This document shows positions 1 to 12,584 of a stretch of DNA of 64,000 nt, piece by piece. Made by a program: the position numbers and the translations under genes. Where the stretch lies: positions 248,001 through 312,000 of the forward strand of contig JADNYJ010000021.1 of assembly GCA_015501075.1 (NCBI GenBank). The letters are read 5' to 3'. Positions within the stretch are counted from its first letter, which is position 1. Every line of letters begins with the position of its first letter. The notes below the pieces were generated by a model. The model was not told the DNA's origin and did no database searches. It saw only the letters and a list, made by a program, of their open reading frames with translations. The DNA comes from Gymnopilus junonius. Its lineage: Eukaryota > Basidiomycota > Agaricomycetes > Agaricales > Galerinaceae.

Positions 1-2053
1 TCCACCCTATCAAAAGAGAGACGATGTTAGCAACCAATCCAGGAACATTCGCAACGTGAGCAACGAAGATCTCACCGGATTATCATCTCAGCAGCCTCGC
101 TGGCACTGAGCACAACCTGCCGTTTGAGTTTGTAACTCTCGGTGACTCCAAGTTTCCTCATCGAACCAATTTGGCCTTCATCCATATCTATGTGAGGCCG
201 AAGTGTCAGGAAGGAGTGCGCAAGGAAACGAAGAAAAGCCTTACCAAGCCCAGCGTCCGCCTGCCCCTCGAAATGCGCAGCCCTCAGCTTCGTGACCAAA
301 TCAGAAGAATCATATCCGGCATTATCAGCCAGAATTGTGGGGATCTGCCTCAGCGCCCTGGCAAAAGCGTCCACAGCGATCGCCTTCTTTCCTTTGATGC
401 CACGTGCTTCTTCTTCCACCGCACAGCTCATCAGCATCTCTGAGCATCCTCCGCCTAGGACGACACGGGTCTCTTTGACGGTCTGCGAGAGGACGGAGAG
501 AGCGTCGTGTAACGACCGTTCGGCTTCGTCGACCATTTGGTTTGTTGACCCTCTGAGGACGACTGTGCAGGCTTCACCAGCGGCGACACCGGAGAATTTG
601 ATCAACTGCGCAGAGATTAGTATGATGAGATAACATTTTGAGACAAAAAAATAGCAGATGACATGCCTTGTCTTCTCCAATGATGATCTCCTCAATGAGT
701 TCACAGTGACCAAGCTTTACCAGATCGGGCCTCTCGAATGTGCTGGCAATCTCACCACCAGTGACCAACGACAGTCTCTCCACACCCTCAAAGTCGGCAT
801 GCTCAATCACCATGATGCCCTTCTCAGATAGGATTGATTCAGGGTAGTTGTAGATGAGTTGTCTGTTGACGAAGCAGTTGATTCCATGAGCGGCGATGGC
901 CTCCACTTTGGCTTTCATTTTTTCCTGTAAACAAGATTACAAAGGTTCGGGATGAAAAAGACTTGAAGGCATACTCGTTCAGCACGTTCCAGCTCAGCAA
1001 GCTTGCCTGTGCTGTCGACCTTGACACGAGCTCCGAAGATCTTGATCTTGTCTGTGTCCATTGCTGAATGACATGTCAGACTCATTTGTAGCATTAGGGA
1101 GAAGAGAACGCACATGTGTTGGCAATCAAGATTTTAGCATTTTCAATGCGTTTGGGAGAGTTGGGGGCGATGCTTTTGTCGAGAATGAAACCTATAACAC
1201 CTTAAGCGATAGCAACCTCAATAAAGGGTAATGGTGCAAACCTTCATCTAGATATGAATCAGTCAACTTGCCGCCGACCTTTTTGATGATTTGAATGTGT
1301 TCGAGATCTATAGAACCCTATAAAGCCAGTCAGAAAACGGATTGCAAGGAATCGCAGGTGTTGCCTACCCTCAAGCGTAAAACAGCGTCCACAGCAAGGT
1401 TCGAAAAGTACTCTTTATCCTGCGCGAGAACTTTTGAAGACAAAGTTGTCCGTGCGATATTGAACAAATCTTCTCGGAACTGTTCAGGGTTTTTCCTTCA
1501 AACACAATGCATATAACAATCAGCCTTTGAACGCAGTGCAGAACCATAACAACAACATTTTAAAAACTCACGAATTATCAATAGCAGCCTTCTCAAGCGC
1601 AGCCAATGCAGCCCGACTCGCGATCCTATACCCCTCCACGATCGTCTGCGGATGGATCTTCTGCGCGATCAACTTCTCGGCCTCCCTCAACAGCTCAGCA
1701 GCAAGCACTGTAACCGTCGTTGTCCCATCCCCAACCTCATCGTCCTGTGTCTTGGAGATGTTCACCAGGATCTTCGCAGCGGCATTATCCAGCTGGATCG
1801 CTTTGAGAATCGTCGCCCCATCGTTGGTCACGTTGATCTCGCCCGTCGAGGCGGATTGGAGAATCTTGTTCATTCCTTTGGGGCCCAGCGTCGATTTTAC
1901 GAGGTCCCCTAGCGCGAGGGCACCCACGAACGAGGAGAGACGCGCGTTCTCGGCCTTCTCCTCGGTGGCCTAAGTTTCAGAATTTTGTGAGCATTTGAAG
2001 GGCATTATACCACAGAAGTGAAATACCATTTCACCAAAGATCTGTGCAGACAT
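1..2053 (-). CDS. CCT2: T-complex protein 1 subunit beta (CCT2), truncated by the left edge
   Basis: Subunit beta of the cytosolic CCT/TRiC chaperonin, which folds actin, tubulin and other proteins using ATP. The minus-strand start is the ATG at 2051-2053 (MSAQIFGEM), followed by an intron. A large exon at about 1971-1569 carries the family landmarks [17 protein letters not shown] and the ATP-site block GDGTTTVTV. The last exon seen (about 713-75) holds the apical/C-terminal half, with [17 protein letters not shown] and [23 protein letters not shown] donor follows this arginine codon. An acceptor near position 7 restores R-V-D, as expected for CCT beta, so only the final few dozen residues lie outside the window. 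At least five introns are present. The assignment is firm; the small middle exons (about 900-1450) were not resolved base by base. Confidence 0.96.
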
Positions 2054-2463
2054 GGTGTTTCGATTATCGGAATGTGAGGTCTATATATGAGCAGAGTGGA
2101 TGGAGAATGAAAAACCTGCAAAACATGCGACGCGTCTGCCCTCCTGATACAGAGGTCATCATTTTCACACGATCGATGGACTAGTTTTTGGCAGCGAGCA
2201 AGCTGATCTATTTGCTGGGAGCGGCAAGGAAGCAGTACAACACGGTATTATATTACAGAACGAACTGGAAGGAATAATTACATAAAGTTATCAGTTCTTA
2301 GGTACACTACTCTACAATGAAGCCCACAAAGAAAGCATAGTGATTGCAGCCCAGTAAGATAGTCGGTTGTCGTTTCTAGATTCAGGTATAATGTGAGTCT
2401 GGGGGTATCCTGTCAAGGGTCGAGAGAAAGCACATAAGGGATCAGCACGTCTAGCGCAAGTAT

Positions 2464-4996
2464 TCATGGTAAAAAGGGACGATTCATATCCTAAAGGCCG
2501 TAAATGCGTGTCGGTCAGAAGGGGAGGGAAGAATCAATCCGAGCACCGGGCATAACTCACCAATGGACGGTGGCTAGACAGCTGAGGGTCTTGGAAGTTA
2601 TGCATCTCGACGTCTTCAGACTCCTTTGCTTCTTTTCCTCTTGCTATCCTTTGTTCATTATGAACTTTGACGTCCTTCTTATACTCTCGGGACTGTTTGT
2701 GGAGGTCGATATAATACTTGTGGATATCATGGCTGATAGAAACAGCCTGAATATCTTGTCGTGACAAAATGGAGCTGGGAGGGCGTACCTGATAAGAGTT
2801 AACACCTCGCGTAGGCTGACACGACGGTTAGTACTATGGCTGTCCCCTAAACATACAACACATAATTAACCCGTGGATCGACTAAATCCTTAAACACGAC
2901 ATACGTAAAATCTTAACCAGACACTGCAATCCAGAGATCGACTATTAGCAACAAAACAAGGGGAGACGCAGAACGGACCAACCTGCGTCATAGAATTCCC
3001 ATTCGCATCCTCCCAAGTCCGTTGGCTGTCCTTCGCAGAAGAAAGGCAAACCTACAAAAGCAAGCGACCCAAACACTCAGTAACGACCAGCAACGACCAG
3101 CAAGAATTAAGAATGGACCTCACCACATCAGCCATGGGCGCACAATCCCTCCTAATCCAGTTCGGATCCTTCCTACAATTCCCATGACAATACATCCCCA
3201 CCGGTGAATCGTACTGTCGACTCGTAGCAGAGGCCGGTGAATCGATGAACCGCACAGGATCAGGGAAGGCCGTATGGATCGACAGAGCCAAGTTTTTCTG
3301 CGATACCACCAAGGCGTCGGGAATGCCAACAGCATCATCAACGCTTACTTCGAACTGGCACTGACGCCGGTTTCGTCAGCTTGGACTTGGACAGTCGACG
3401 TCTCAGCTCCGGCTCCGGCTTCAGCTCCAGCTTGGAGTTGTTCAGCCATTCCACGGAAGGAGCGTATAGCCAGTCCTGCGAGGAAATTGAGCGGTTGGCT
3501 GTCAGATCGTGCTTTGGAACCAGAACCGGAGCCGGATGATCCTGGGAAGCGGATTAGAAAAAAATTAGTCGAAACGACAGGAACACACACCTGCCATTGC
3601 CTGCTGTCGTGCTACATCAAGTGAATTGCATTTCAGTACAAATTCTTGATATATCAGAAAGATAGAACAATACACACTATTTCCTTCCCAAGCTGTGTCC
3701 GTCCTCCTTCGTCCTTTGTTAAGCCAAGGCACGTAAATGCGATTGCACCGAAAATGGACGAGATCTGAGGGAACCGCATATCAAACCTCCAAGAAAAATG
3801 CGCGAACAGACGAAGGCATACCAAGTAGGGAGCAGGAATGGCAAGAATCTAGTACCGCCTGCCATGTCGTTAGGAGATGTACATACGATTAAAGAGGAAG
3901 CCGCGCACCGTCAAAGAGCAGCTAGGGGGAAGGGGGTCGACGAGCTCGGTTCGGAGTTCCTATTCGCGCATGAGAACAGATACACCGCGAAACGAATGGA
4001 AGAACCCACATTATCCATAATTTCTTCTCCATCACAAGTCAAAATATCTGGATGGGATATTCAATTCCTGCTCGTTGAGGGGACACGCCAGCAAATGGCT
4101 CAGCTCACATTCATTCATCCCATCCTCCTCCTCTATGTCGGTTGTTGCATGTTGCCCCGAATGGCCAGAATCTGACAGAAGAGAAAGCTTAGTAAGATTC
4201 CAGGCCACATCAAATCACTCACAGTGAAAAAAGAATCTATCACCGTCCTTGACATCTTTGACGAGCTGGCGGATCTGGGCGATCTAAAAAATAGCGACCA
4301 TCAACAAGGAGATCACTAACAGCCGGAGCATGCTACTGACGATGTTGGCTCTCGTGGGTTGCAGATGGTTTGGGTCGTCGTCGTCAATGAGCATAGTAAT
4401 GTCTCCAGGAGCATATTGATACAGCTCTAGGAAAAAGGCAGGCAACGGGGGTCAGATCTCAATGCAGCATCGACAGCGACGGACATACCTTCCAGCATCA
4501 ATCTCGTAGCCGCTACGTCCTTATGCGGGCCCTGCAACATCCCTCTCTCCATCTGCTTCGCCTGCGACGATCTGTTTTTTGTGTGCTTCGGCCGCTTTGG
4601 TCTGCTATCTTGCACATTCTGCACCTCTTGAAGTATTGCCTTCTCGCGAACACGTTGGATCCCAATCAAGAGTGCCTTTCGCCTGATCTTTGCCTCCGGT
4701 ACACGATCGGCCATCGGCTTATTGACCTTCTCGTTTTCCAGAGCTGGCAACGAAGGCGGGTTCATGGCTTTCCTACGTATCCAATCTGGCAGAACCAGCG
4801 AGTTGACCACGAGCCTCTTGAGAGAAGAGAAAAGACGGCGGAAGGTGATAGGCTCTTGGTAGTGATTCACTCGAAGGTGTGTGATCAATGAGTAAAGTAG
4901 CCTAAATTCGGCTCGCAGACGGTCCATGAAACAACCAAAGGGGTGTTGGAAGAGTTGGCCTGGCTGCCAGAGAGGTGTCCATCGATTGCGGTCCAT
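2464..4996 (-). CDS. Metacaspase (peptidase C14, caspase fold)
   Basis: Cysteine protease that cleaves after Lys/Arg; the family acts in stress, ageing and cell death. The gene is on the minus strand with many short introns. The caspase domain reads in order: RRKALLIGI, LQGPHKDV, then LYQYAPGDITMLIDDD and LQPTRANI. The catalytic His block HYSGHSGQ follows (His codon at 4161-4163), then DGMNEYILTCDGEEI. The catalytic Cys block LDSCHSCSLLDL comes next (Cys codon at 3841-3843), followed by NRIYVPWLNKGRRR. After a variable linker (about 3300-3620) come SRQYDSPVGMYCHGNC, KDSQRTWEDANGNSMTQ and a basic helical tail. The tail ends FQDPQLSSHRPL and, after one more intron, DMNRPFLP and a TGA at 2464-2466. 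An N-terminal extension of roughly 90 residues precedes the domain. The start at 4996 is a choice: upstream sequence to about 5035 is open but has no ATG, so another 5' exon is possible. Linker introns are uncertain. Confidence 0.9.
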
Positions 4997-6311
4997 GTCG
5001 GCTGGGACTGGAGAAAGCTTGCAGATCCTCCCCACCGAAAAACAGGGCTTATATTAGACTGCTAAAAAAAGTTGAAACGCTTGATCGAATGGCGTTGTTG
5101 TAATTAACGAACCTGTGATACGAAGTGAACTGGGTGCGGTGTCGGTATTCAGTTCAACAGTCTCTTTATCTAGAGCAAATTTAGACCGCAAAGAAAGAAA
5201 GTCATGTCTCAATACATGAAAAAGCAGGGAGAAGGTTGGTCAGAAGATTTGAATTGCGTCGGTGAAAAATGAAAACCGACAAGCACGGTTAGAGATCATT
5301 GACATGTCAACCGTGTGCAATCCGTCAAACCACCTTCCTCGATTAGATTTTTGAACAACGCTGCAACGGTACATGATCGGATCAAGTAGATCAGGGGCCG
5401 GTGGCGATTGGTCGTGCAAAAGGCGCTTTGTCGGCGGTCTGTGGGGTTTTTAACTTTAGCTGATAAGCGCTAAGCACTCGCGATCGCCTCAACGTTTCAA
5501 CATCACCCGTGACAGATGTTGCTCGTTGTCCTCGTCTCAGCTTTACACTTTCATTGGTCAGGAAACAAATTACTCAATCACGGCACATCTTGACACCACA
5601 CGGTGTTAATCCTACGATTTCGCGTCTTATGATTGATAATTGGCTTGGGCGGGCTCCGATTTATGTGGGAATTCTTTAGGGCCTATTCAACTTGCAGACA
5701 AGATCTAATCAGCCTCTAACGTCTTTCCAACGCATGCACGGTAAATGGATGACCATAACAGAATACTGCAGTACGGTTTGTTAGTGGGTAGTCTCGCACA
5801 AAAATCGCCATTGCAACATTAACGGTACATTTATTTGAACAAAGGTGTTGACAATTGACACTGTACACAACATCGACTCCCCGTTATCCACCTCTCTCTT
5901 TGTTTTAAAATTTCAACCAACAACTTATGTGATACTACATTTCACCTGGTTGGTTGGTTGAATACCGGCGAGGTCCCATTCAGGAACGACCGGCCCATGG
6001 AGAAACCCCCTTAACTTGCTGGGTGCTCGATTTGAACACTTTGTTTCAGGCTAAAGTCAACCTGAAAATTGACGAGAATACAATGTTTGTTATTCACTTT
6101 CAAACTTTTTCGTGAAGATTGGTCTCCAACTGGTGCATTGCAGGTAGGTCAAATGGAATTTCGCACTCAGCGTTCTCCTCAAAGTATGTTCTATTGATGT
6201 GTGCTCGCATCCTGACTCTTTTTGTCTGAGACTCCGCTAGAGAATACATCATCACTTACTCTCCTATCATGCAAAAAAGAGGCTCAATATTGATATATAG
6301 CGCTTGGTTGA
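4997..6311. other. Intergenic region between divergent genes
   Basis: About 1.3 kb between the metacaspase (leftward) and the gene starting at 6312 (rightward). I see no coding stretch I can defend. It could hold 5' exons or promoters of both. A short TTGG-repeat run lies near 5949-5963. Confidence 0.5.
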
Positions 6312-8063
6312 ATGAACATCGACAAATACTATCTCAACTTCACCATGAAACAACTTGGCATTATAGAATATTTGGCTTCTACCGATATCTCCAATGTACA
6401 ATCCAGCTTGGTTCCACCCAGATTGCGCACCCAAATAGTTGAATATATGTCTGAACTTGGCAACAAATCCCTGACCTCGTTTTCCTCCGTCAAATGGAAA
6501 CAATTTGCTAAAGATTACGGAGCAGAGTTCGGCCTTTCAATGGATCACCACGATTGGGAGATGAGATTAGGCGGGCGTACGACACCTTCGTATCCTCTTC
6601 CTCCGACCTTTCTCAAGCACTTGATCGCACATGCACTATGCTGGATTGATGTTTATGGTCGAATTAGCGCCAATGAAGTTCGTCTACGCTTGCTGGAGCC
6701 GGTAAGTCCTATTTTGCAGGCTATAACATTATAGAGCAGTACCGATTCCTCTATAATTCAGTTCTTGGTGCCCATAATCGCTCTCTTTCAAGGCAGGGTA
6801 ATCGACCAGCCAGAAGAACTCATGGAGGGAAGGAAGCATTCGACAGGAGGGAGAGTGGAACACGAGGTAAGCGTTAAATTTCATTCCTTTAGCTCCCTCA
6901 GACCCAAATATTTGGTAGATCATATTGGTCGGCGGTGTCCTTTTCTTCGTAGTTGAGTTGAAGGCAGACATCAAACGTGGAAAAGACCCCATCTATGCCG
7001 ACCATGTCGCTCAACTTTTCCTCGAGCTGCTTTGTAGGTAACCATTGTTTTTAGATCGTAGACATACTAATAATATGGCTTTCAGCCGCTGCGGAGCACA
7101 ATCGCTCCCTAGATTTGGACGGCTTGCAAATTCACGGTCTTCTGAGCGATTTTTCTATGTTCTTCTTTTATACCTATGACCCGACTACAAAATGCTTTTA
7201 TCGCAATGAAAGGATAGCAATAGCTCCGTACCCGCGCACACAAATGTGCCAAGACTTAGTGCAGGGTTTGTTTATTCAACTGCAAGTTCGCCTTGATCTG
7301 ATTTCTCCTCCAGTCTGTAACAAGATCTTTGGCGTCATTTTGACTGCATATATAGAAGGATTGGAGGCTTTAGCGAAGAAAAGCCGTAAGAGAGCTGCGA
7401 GAGGAAATGTGTGTTTTATTCCTGCTATCAGTACCGATTGTACACTTCACTAACCACATTGTTTGAAGTTCTCGAATGAAAGTTCATCGCCGTTCATGAC
7501 AAACGATAACGTGAGTCTCAGGAAGGCACACATTAGCTTAATTTGACCATTGTACACAGAATTCTGGGTCTGACCCACAGGACAGTGGTACTAGGAAGTC
7601 GAGGGATATGGCTATTCATTTTGCGAAGCTCTGTCAGCAAACGTTGGGGACTGGTATTGGAGACATAGGCGAAATAGAACAAAATGGGGCTAAGGCTCTA
7701 GCTTACTTAAAGAAAAGGTTTGAATTTTCTGTCAGCGATTTTTCGAAATATCTTACTCAAGCTTTCGTTTCAGCGTATCTTCGATTAAACGCGAATCTGA
7801 CGAGGGCAACTTATACAAAACAGAACTGGATATCATGACCGAAAAAGACCGCTTTGACTTGGCTGATAAGTCAGTGTGTACGCAGTATGAGCTGATACGG
7901 CAGATGCAAGAGCACCGGTAAGCTATATTGGCATGTCACACCTTGTGGGGAATATGCTTAATAGCGTTCCAGTAAATCTTTCGACCGCAGCATGAAAGAT
8001 TATGAATCAGGTCCTTCTAACGCCCATAAGAGAGGGAGGCAGGAGTTCGAATCTTCGAAGTGA
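6312..8063 (+). CDS. Uncharacterised protein with a PD-(D/E)XK-nuclease-like core
   Basis: I do not recognise a named family; proteins like this recur in agaricomycetes. It starts at the ATG at 6312 and is broken by about six short introns. The first exon encodes about 130 residues. After it come VPIIALFQGRVIDQPEEL, then VGGVLFFVVELKADIKRG (around 6926-6970), followed by ADHVAQLFLELL and a helical middle (SDFSMFFFYTYDPTTK, SPPVCNKIFGVILTAYIEGL). The charged tail ends HKRGRQEFESSK with a TGA at 8061-8063. The hydrophobic strand ending VVELK, followed by a helix, resembles the E-x-K half of a PD-(D/E)XK nuclease site. That is a structural guess, because the matching upstream acidic residue is not certain. 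Exon borders in the last third are approximate. Confidence 0.6.
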
Positions 8064-8969
8064 ATACTTCTTAGCACTATGTAGATGTCGAGCGTTGTGC
8101 CAGGTTCCATGGGCCTTTGTAGATTAAATTGACTTGCTTAATTAACAATTTGCATGAATCGGATTTGTTTAGGGTCGATATACGACACAGCCTTTGTAGA
8201 ATTGTGGTACACCGAGAAGGTTGAGTTGGCGCTGACAGTGAGCTCGTACGACGAAGTTCGAGATGCCTATCAAGCCCCTGCTTCAAGTTCAAGCAAAGTG
8301 GAAAATGAGAGCTAGAATTAGAACTCATTACGACTTGCAATATATTAAGTTGTAGAGGGGAGAAAGGGAGAATAAATTTATATTATTCAACTATGCAAAG
8401 CTACTTGCAGTTCCTTGAACTGTCAGGAACACACTATTTTTAGCGCGCGCTGCATTACACCGTGCCAAATCACCGTAATTTGGCTAAACGGCATGTCACA
8501 CTGCTTTTTCTTCCCACAGTGGGTAACTTCAGACCGTACGGCGCGACGTGGGCTGACGTGGGCCCAGTGCGACGAGCGAGCGTAATTGCTTAGTGGACTC
8601 CTACACCCTCTGCTATAGGTTGAGTCGACTTGAATTGAAAATGCACCATTCTGTGGTATTTCGCTCACCTCGGACAAAGCACCTGAAGGCTGACGTTGCC
8701 GACGGCGATCTCGGTGGCTGTCGATCCTCTAATGCGTTCGGCATACTGTCATTTATGTAGTCTAGATATAACTGCGGCTGCGTCGCTTGACTCCTTATCC
8801 AACAAGAAAACTTTGTTTGTTCGGTGTAGTCTAGAAAAGGTGTGTGTTCTTCCTTAAAACCCCATTCAAACGCGAGCTCTCAACAGTTATTCCCCATTGA
8901 AAGTTTTGACTGTACTTGTGAACACAACCAACCTTCATTTCCTTCTGCCAGAAGCAGTATCGAAGCACC
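8064..8969. other. Intergenic region upstream of P450 no. 1
   Basis: About 900 nt with no coding signal that I trust. Short open frames on both strands have no recognisable content. The last 200 nt, with pyrimidine-rich runs just before the ATG at 8970, probably act as promoter and leader of the P450 gene. Confidence 0.4.
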
Positions 8970-11479
8970 ATGGATAGCCTGCCGCCTGGCATTGCATACC
9001 TCATCCGAAGCTCGCCCCAACTTCTACCTCCTCCAGCTCTCGCCTACGCACTCGTACGTTTGGCATCTTCGTACTACGACCTCGTCATCCCGGGATGGGT
9101 TTTGGCCCTGGCCATGTTTCTGAGTCTGCCGCTGGCGCTCACTATCAGCATCACATGGGCGGACTTCCTGGTCTGGCAGGATGCGAGGAGGATGGGCGCA
9201 GAGTTGCCTCCGACGGTCAAAGATTCTCTTCCGGGTGGTATGTCCAGGGTGCTCCAGGCTGCGAAGACGTTTAAGACCGGTTATCCGGGTCAGTTACTTT
9301 CTAATTTGTTGGTGGCATAAGCTGATCTTTTCTTCTCCTCGTTCTTCCCTTGTTAGGTGACGGAGTCCAAGAGTTTTGCCGAGAAATTGGCGGGTACACA
9401 TTCAACGGACGGACGATGTTCCAAAACAGGGTGTGTTCAACCTTTTTTTTTTTTTGAATATTTTCCGTGGGATGCTGAAGGAGAGCAAAGATCGTGACAT
9501 GCGAGCCTGAATATATCAAGGTTGGTATACCTATTTCACCAGGCGACATTGATCTATTCTGACCTACATCAATTCAGGCCATCCTCTCTTCGCAATTCGA
9601 TGAATTTGAGAAAGGTTAATGACTACACCGCCTGATAGTCCCCGAATATTTCTGACGTGTGCTTTAGGACCTGAGATTCGCTATCTTTTCCAACCTCTCC
9701 TCGGTACAGGTGTCTTTGCAGCTGATGGTGGTCTCTGGAAGTGAGTCTCTTCAGTATTCTTTCTGGAGGCCTTATATCAAAGAAGGTCTCTTATACCAGA
9801 TATCACCGGTCTATGACGCGCCCGTTCTTCAGTAGGGATCGTATCAGCCATTTCGACATTTTCGACCGCCATGCTGAAGATGCCATCAACAAATTAAAGA
9901 GCCGCCTGGGAGAAGGTCATCCAGTCGACTTCCAGGATCTCGTGGCGAGATTCACCCTCGACTCAGCTACAGAGTTCCTTTTCGGCAACGACGTCCAATC
10001 TCTCTCTGAAGAGCTTCCTTATCCGCACTACATCTCCTCGCCCTTCCCATCCACTGTCAGCTCCGAAAAGTCTTTCGCAGAGCAAGTTGACCATCCGGCC
10101 TCGCGCTTTGTAGCTGCCTTCTCCAAAGCACAGTTCATAACGGTCTTCCGCATGCGTTTTGGGATGCATTGGCCCCTCGGCGAATTTTGGCATGATAAGA
10201 TCAAGGAGCCGATGAAGATCGTGAATGGGTTCATTGACCCAATCGTTGCGGAGGCGATTAGGAAGAAAAGGGAGGTGGCTCAGGCTAGGATTGTGAAAGA
10301 TAGGGACGATGAGACGCTTTTGGAGAATTTGGTCAATTCCACTGAGGATCCTATTGCGCTAAGGGATGAGATTATGTCACTTTTGGTCGCGGGTCGGGAT
10401 ACGGTACGCATTTCTGTGCCGCTCAGGGCATGACACTGATTTGTTTTTGTTGGCAGACTGCAAGCACATTGACGTTCGTTGTGTACATGCTGGCTGAACA
10501 TCCTGAAGTCCTCAGGCGATTGCGTCAGGAAGTATTGGAAAAGCTTGGGAATCAGAAACGGCCTACTTATGATGATATCAAGGAGATGAAGTACCTGAAG
10601 GCGGTTATAAACGGTAAGTCGCTTCTTTTCATCTACCACCCGGACTTTGTATCAATGATTTGGGTTTGGAACAGAGACCTTGAGATTATATCCTGTCGTG
10701 TATGTTTTTCGCAGAGTATTTTCGACCATTCTTTCTGATTTCTCTTTGTCAGCCCGTTCAACGTAAGGATGTCGAAGAAGGCGACCGTCTGGCCTAATAA
10801 AATTCCAGGCGGAAAGCCGATCTATATTCCTGCTAATACGAGGTGGATCCTCTTCCAACTCATTGCTTTTCGGACTTCTGATGCTCTTTTCCTCTAGAAC
10901 GCCATATTCAGTCTTTGTGATGCATAGGCGAAAGGACCTATGGGGCCCAGATGGTTAGTAAACCATATTTCCGAAGTCGACTGGCTTATTTTGACGTTCT
11001 GGTCGACTTCACAGCTCTTGAATTCGATCCAGATCGGTTCTTGGATCAAAGGTTGCATAAATACCTCACACCTAATCCTTTCATTTTCCTTCCCTTCAAC
11101 GCTGGTCCGCGGATATGCCTTGGGCAGCAGGTTCGGATTTACGCTTTTTCCTTCACCTTGCCCATTTATGACTGGGTCCGTCTCCGATAGTTTGCGTATA
11201 ATGAAGCTTCGTTCTTCCTTGTGCGGCTCTTACAAAACTTCTCCGACATATCGCTTGTGTCTGACGCTCAACCCCCTGAGTCGAACCCCCCTGTTGCCTG
11301 GGCGGAGGATAAGGAGGGAAGGAAAGGGAAGGAGAAAATCAGGCCGAGGTCGCATCTGACCCTGTATGCTGATGTACGTATTTTTTCCCCCTTGGAACTT
11401 TGTATGTGGGCTGACGCCTGCATAGGGTGGATTATGGATTACGCTCAAGGAGGCGAAGCTTGGGGAAACTGTGGTCTGA
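8970..11479 (+). CDS. Cytochrome P450, CYP63-like (no. 1)
   Basis: Haem monooxygenase anchored in the ER membrane; relatives in white-rot fungi oxidise alkanes, fatty acids and xenobiotics. The ATG at 8970 opens an N-terminus with hydrophobic segments (residues about 30-65). Then come [33 protein letters not shown] and the helix-C block [18 protein letters not shown]. The I-helix oxygen-binding motif is AGRDTTASTLTF. The K-helix motif is ETLRLYPV, split by an intron. [14 protein letters not shown] follows, then DPDRFLDQR. The haem loop is [12 protein letters not shown], with its Cys at about 11115-11120, and [17 protein letters not shown] lies in the next exon. The end is [17 protein letters not shown] with a TGA at 11477-11479. 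There are about 12 introns. All landmark residues are intact, so it is probably functional. It is closest in layout to the P450s at 47.6 and 56.8 kb. The exact CYP subfamily was not determined. Confidence 0.92.
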
Positions 11480-11863
11480 TGTTCAAACTAACCGTTCTAG
11501 TGGTCGTTTCTGCTTTGCGTTAGAAATTTACCAGTCTATTATGTAGAATTTCACAGTGTAATACCACAAATTGATATTGGTTCATTCGCACTCTAATTCA
11601 GCCTGCCGGATTTTAACGCACTGAACCCAAGCATTTGATATTTTTACTTGGGAGCAACAACTCGGTAACGTTAATGAGCGTGTAGGCCCGGAGTCCGGAC
11701 GAGAAGAGGTTGCTAAAAACAGGGGTAGCGGCTCGCCGATGGGGAAGGGAGGAGAGTCACATGATCCGATAGTGAACATCGATTCAGACACTTTGGATCT
11801 TTTCATTCTTCTACGCGTTTCTTCCCGATCTACTACTACTTTCTCCACTAAAAGTACTGAACC

Positions 11864-12553
11864 ATGGGCATCCTCGACATCGTTCCTGTGAGTACATGGG
11901 CCTGGGCAGCGTTTTGGATGCGGTTGATGGTCTTTTTGTGTGCTCCTAGGCTGGCGTCTTGACTGGCGATAACGTCCGTAAATTATTCGACTATGCCAAA
12001 GAAAACAAAGTATGTGCAGCCTTGAAGAATTCATGACTTTTTTCCTGACATTTTCTGCCAGTTTGCCATCCCAGTGAGTCAATGCCGTCTTCTTGGACGA
12101 CTGACAGGTATCTGAACTCATTCCAGGCCATCGTAAGTCGACCTATGTTGTCCATTCAGCTGCTCCACGCACTAATGGATCTCTCTCAGAACGTAACCTC
12201 CTCCTCCACCGCCAACGCCGTTCTTGAAGCCGCCCGGTGAGGATCGTTTTCATTATTAGCCGATATCGTTATTTTTATCTCATCATGATAATGTATTCTT
12301 TCTTGTCAGTGACATCAAGTCTCCCATCATCATTCAAGTCTCTCAAGGCGGAAGCGCATATTTTGCCGGCAAGGGGCTTGCTAACGACAAGCAGCAGGCT
12401 TCAATCGCTGGTGCGATCGCCGCTGCTCACCATGTGAGGTTGATCTCCAAGGCCTATGGCGTGTATGTTGTATCTCGGATTTTTTTTAATATGGCCTGAT
12501 TTTACTTTTTTACGAAAAAAGGCCTGTCGTCATGCACAGCGACCACTGCGCTG

Positions 12554-12584
<31 letters not shown>

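Noticed and set aside
3798..4175. Open frame of 125 codons on the plus strand
   Set aside because: Opposite the metacaspase exons with both catalytic residues; no family features of its own.
11582..12121. Open frame of 179 codons on the minus strand
   Set aside because: Covers the FBA1 promoter and first exons in antisense; composition is random-like.
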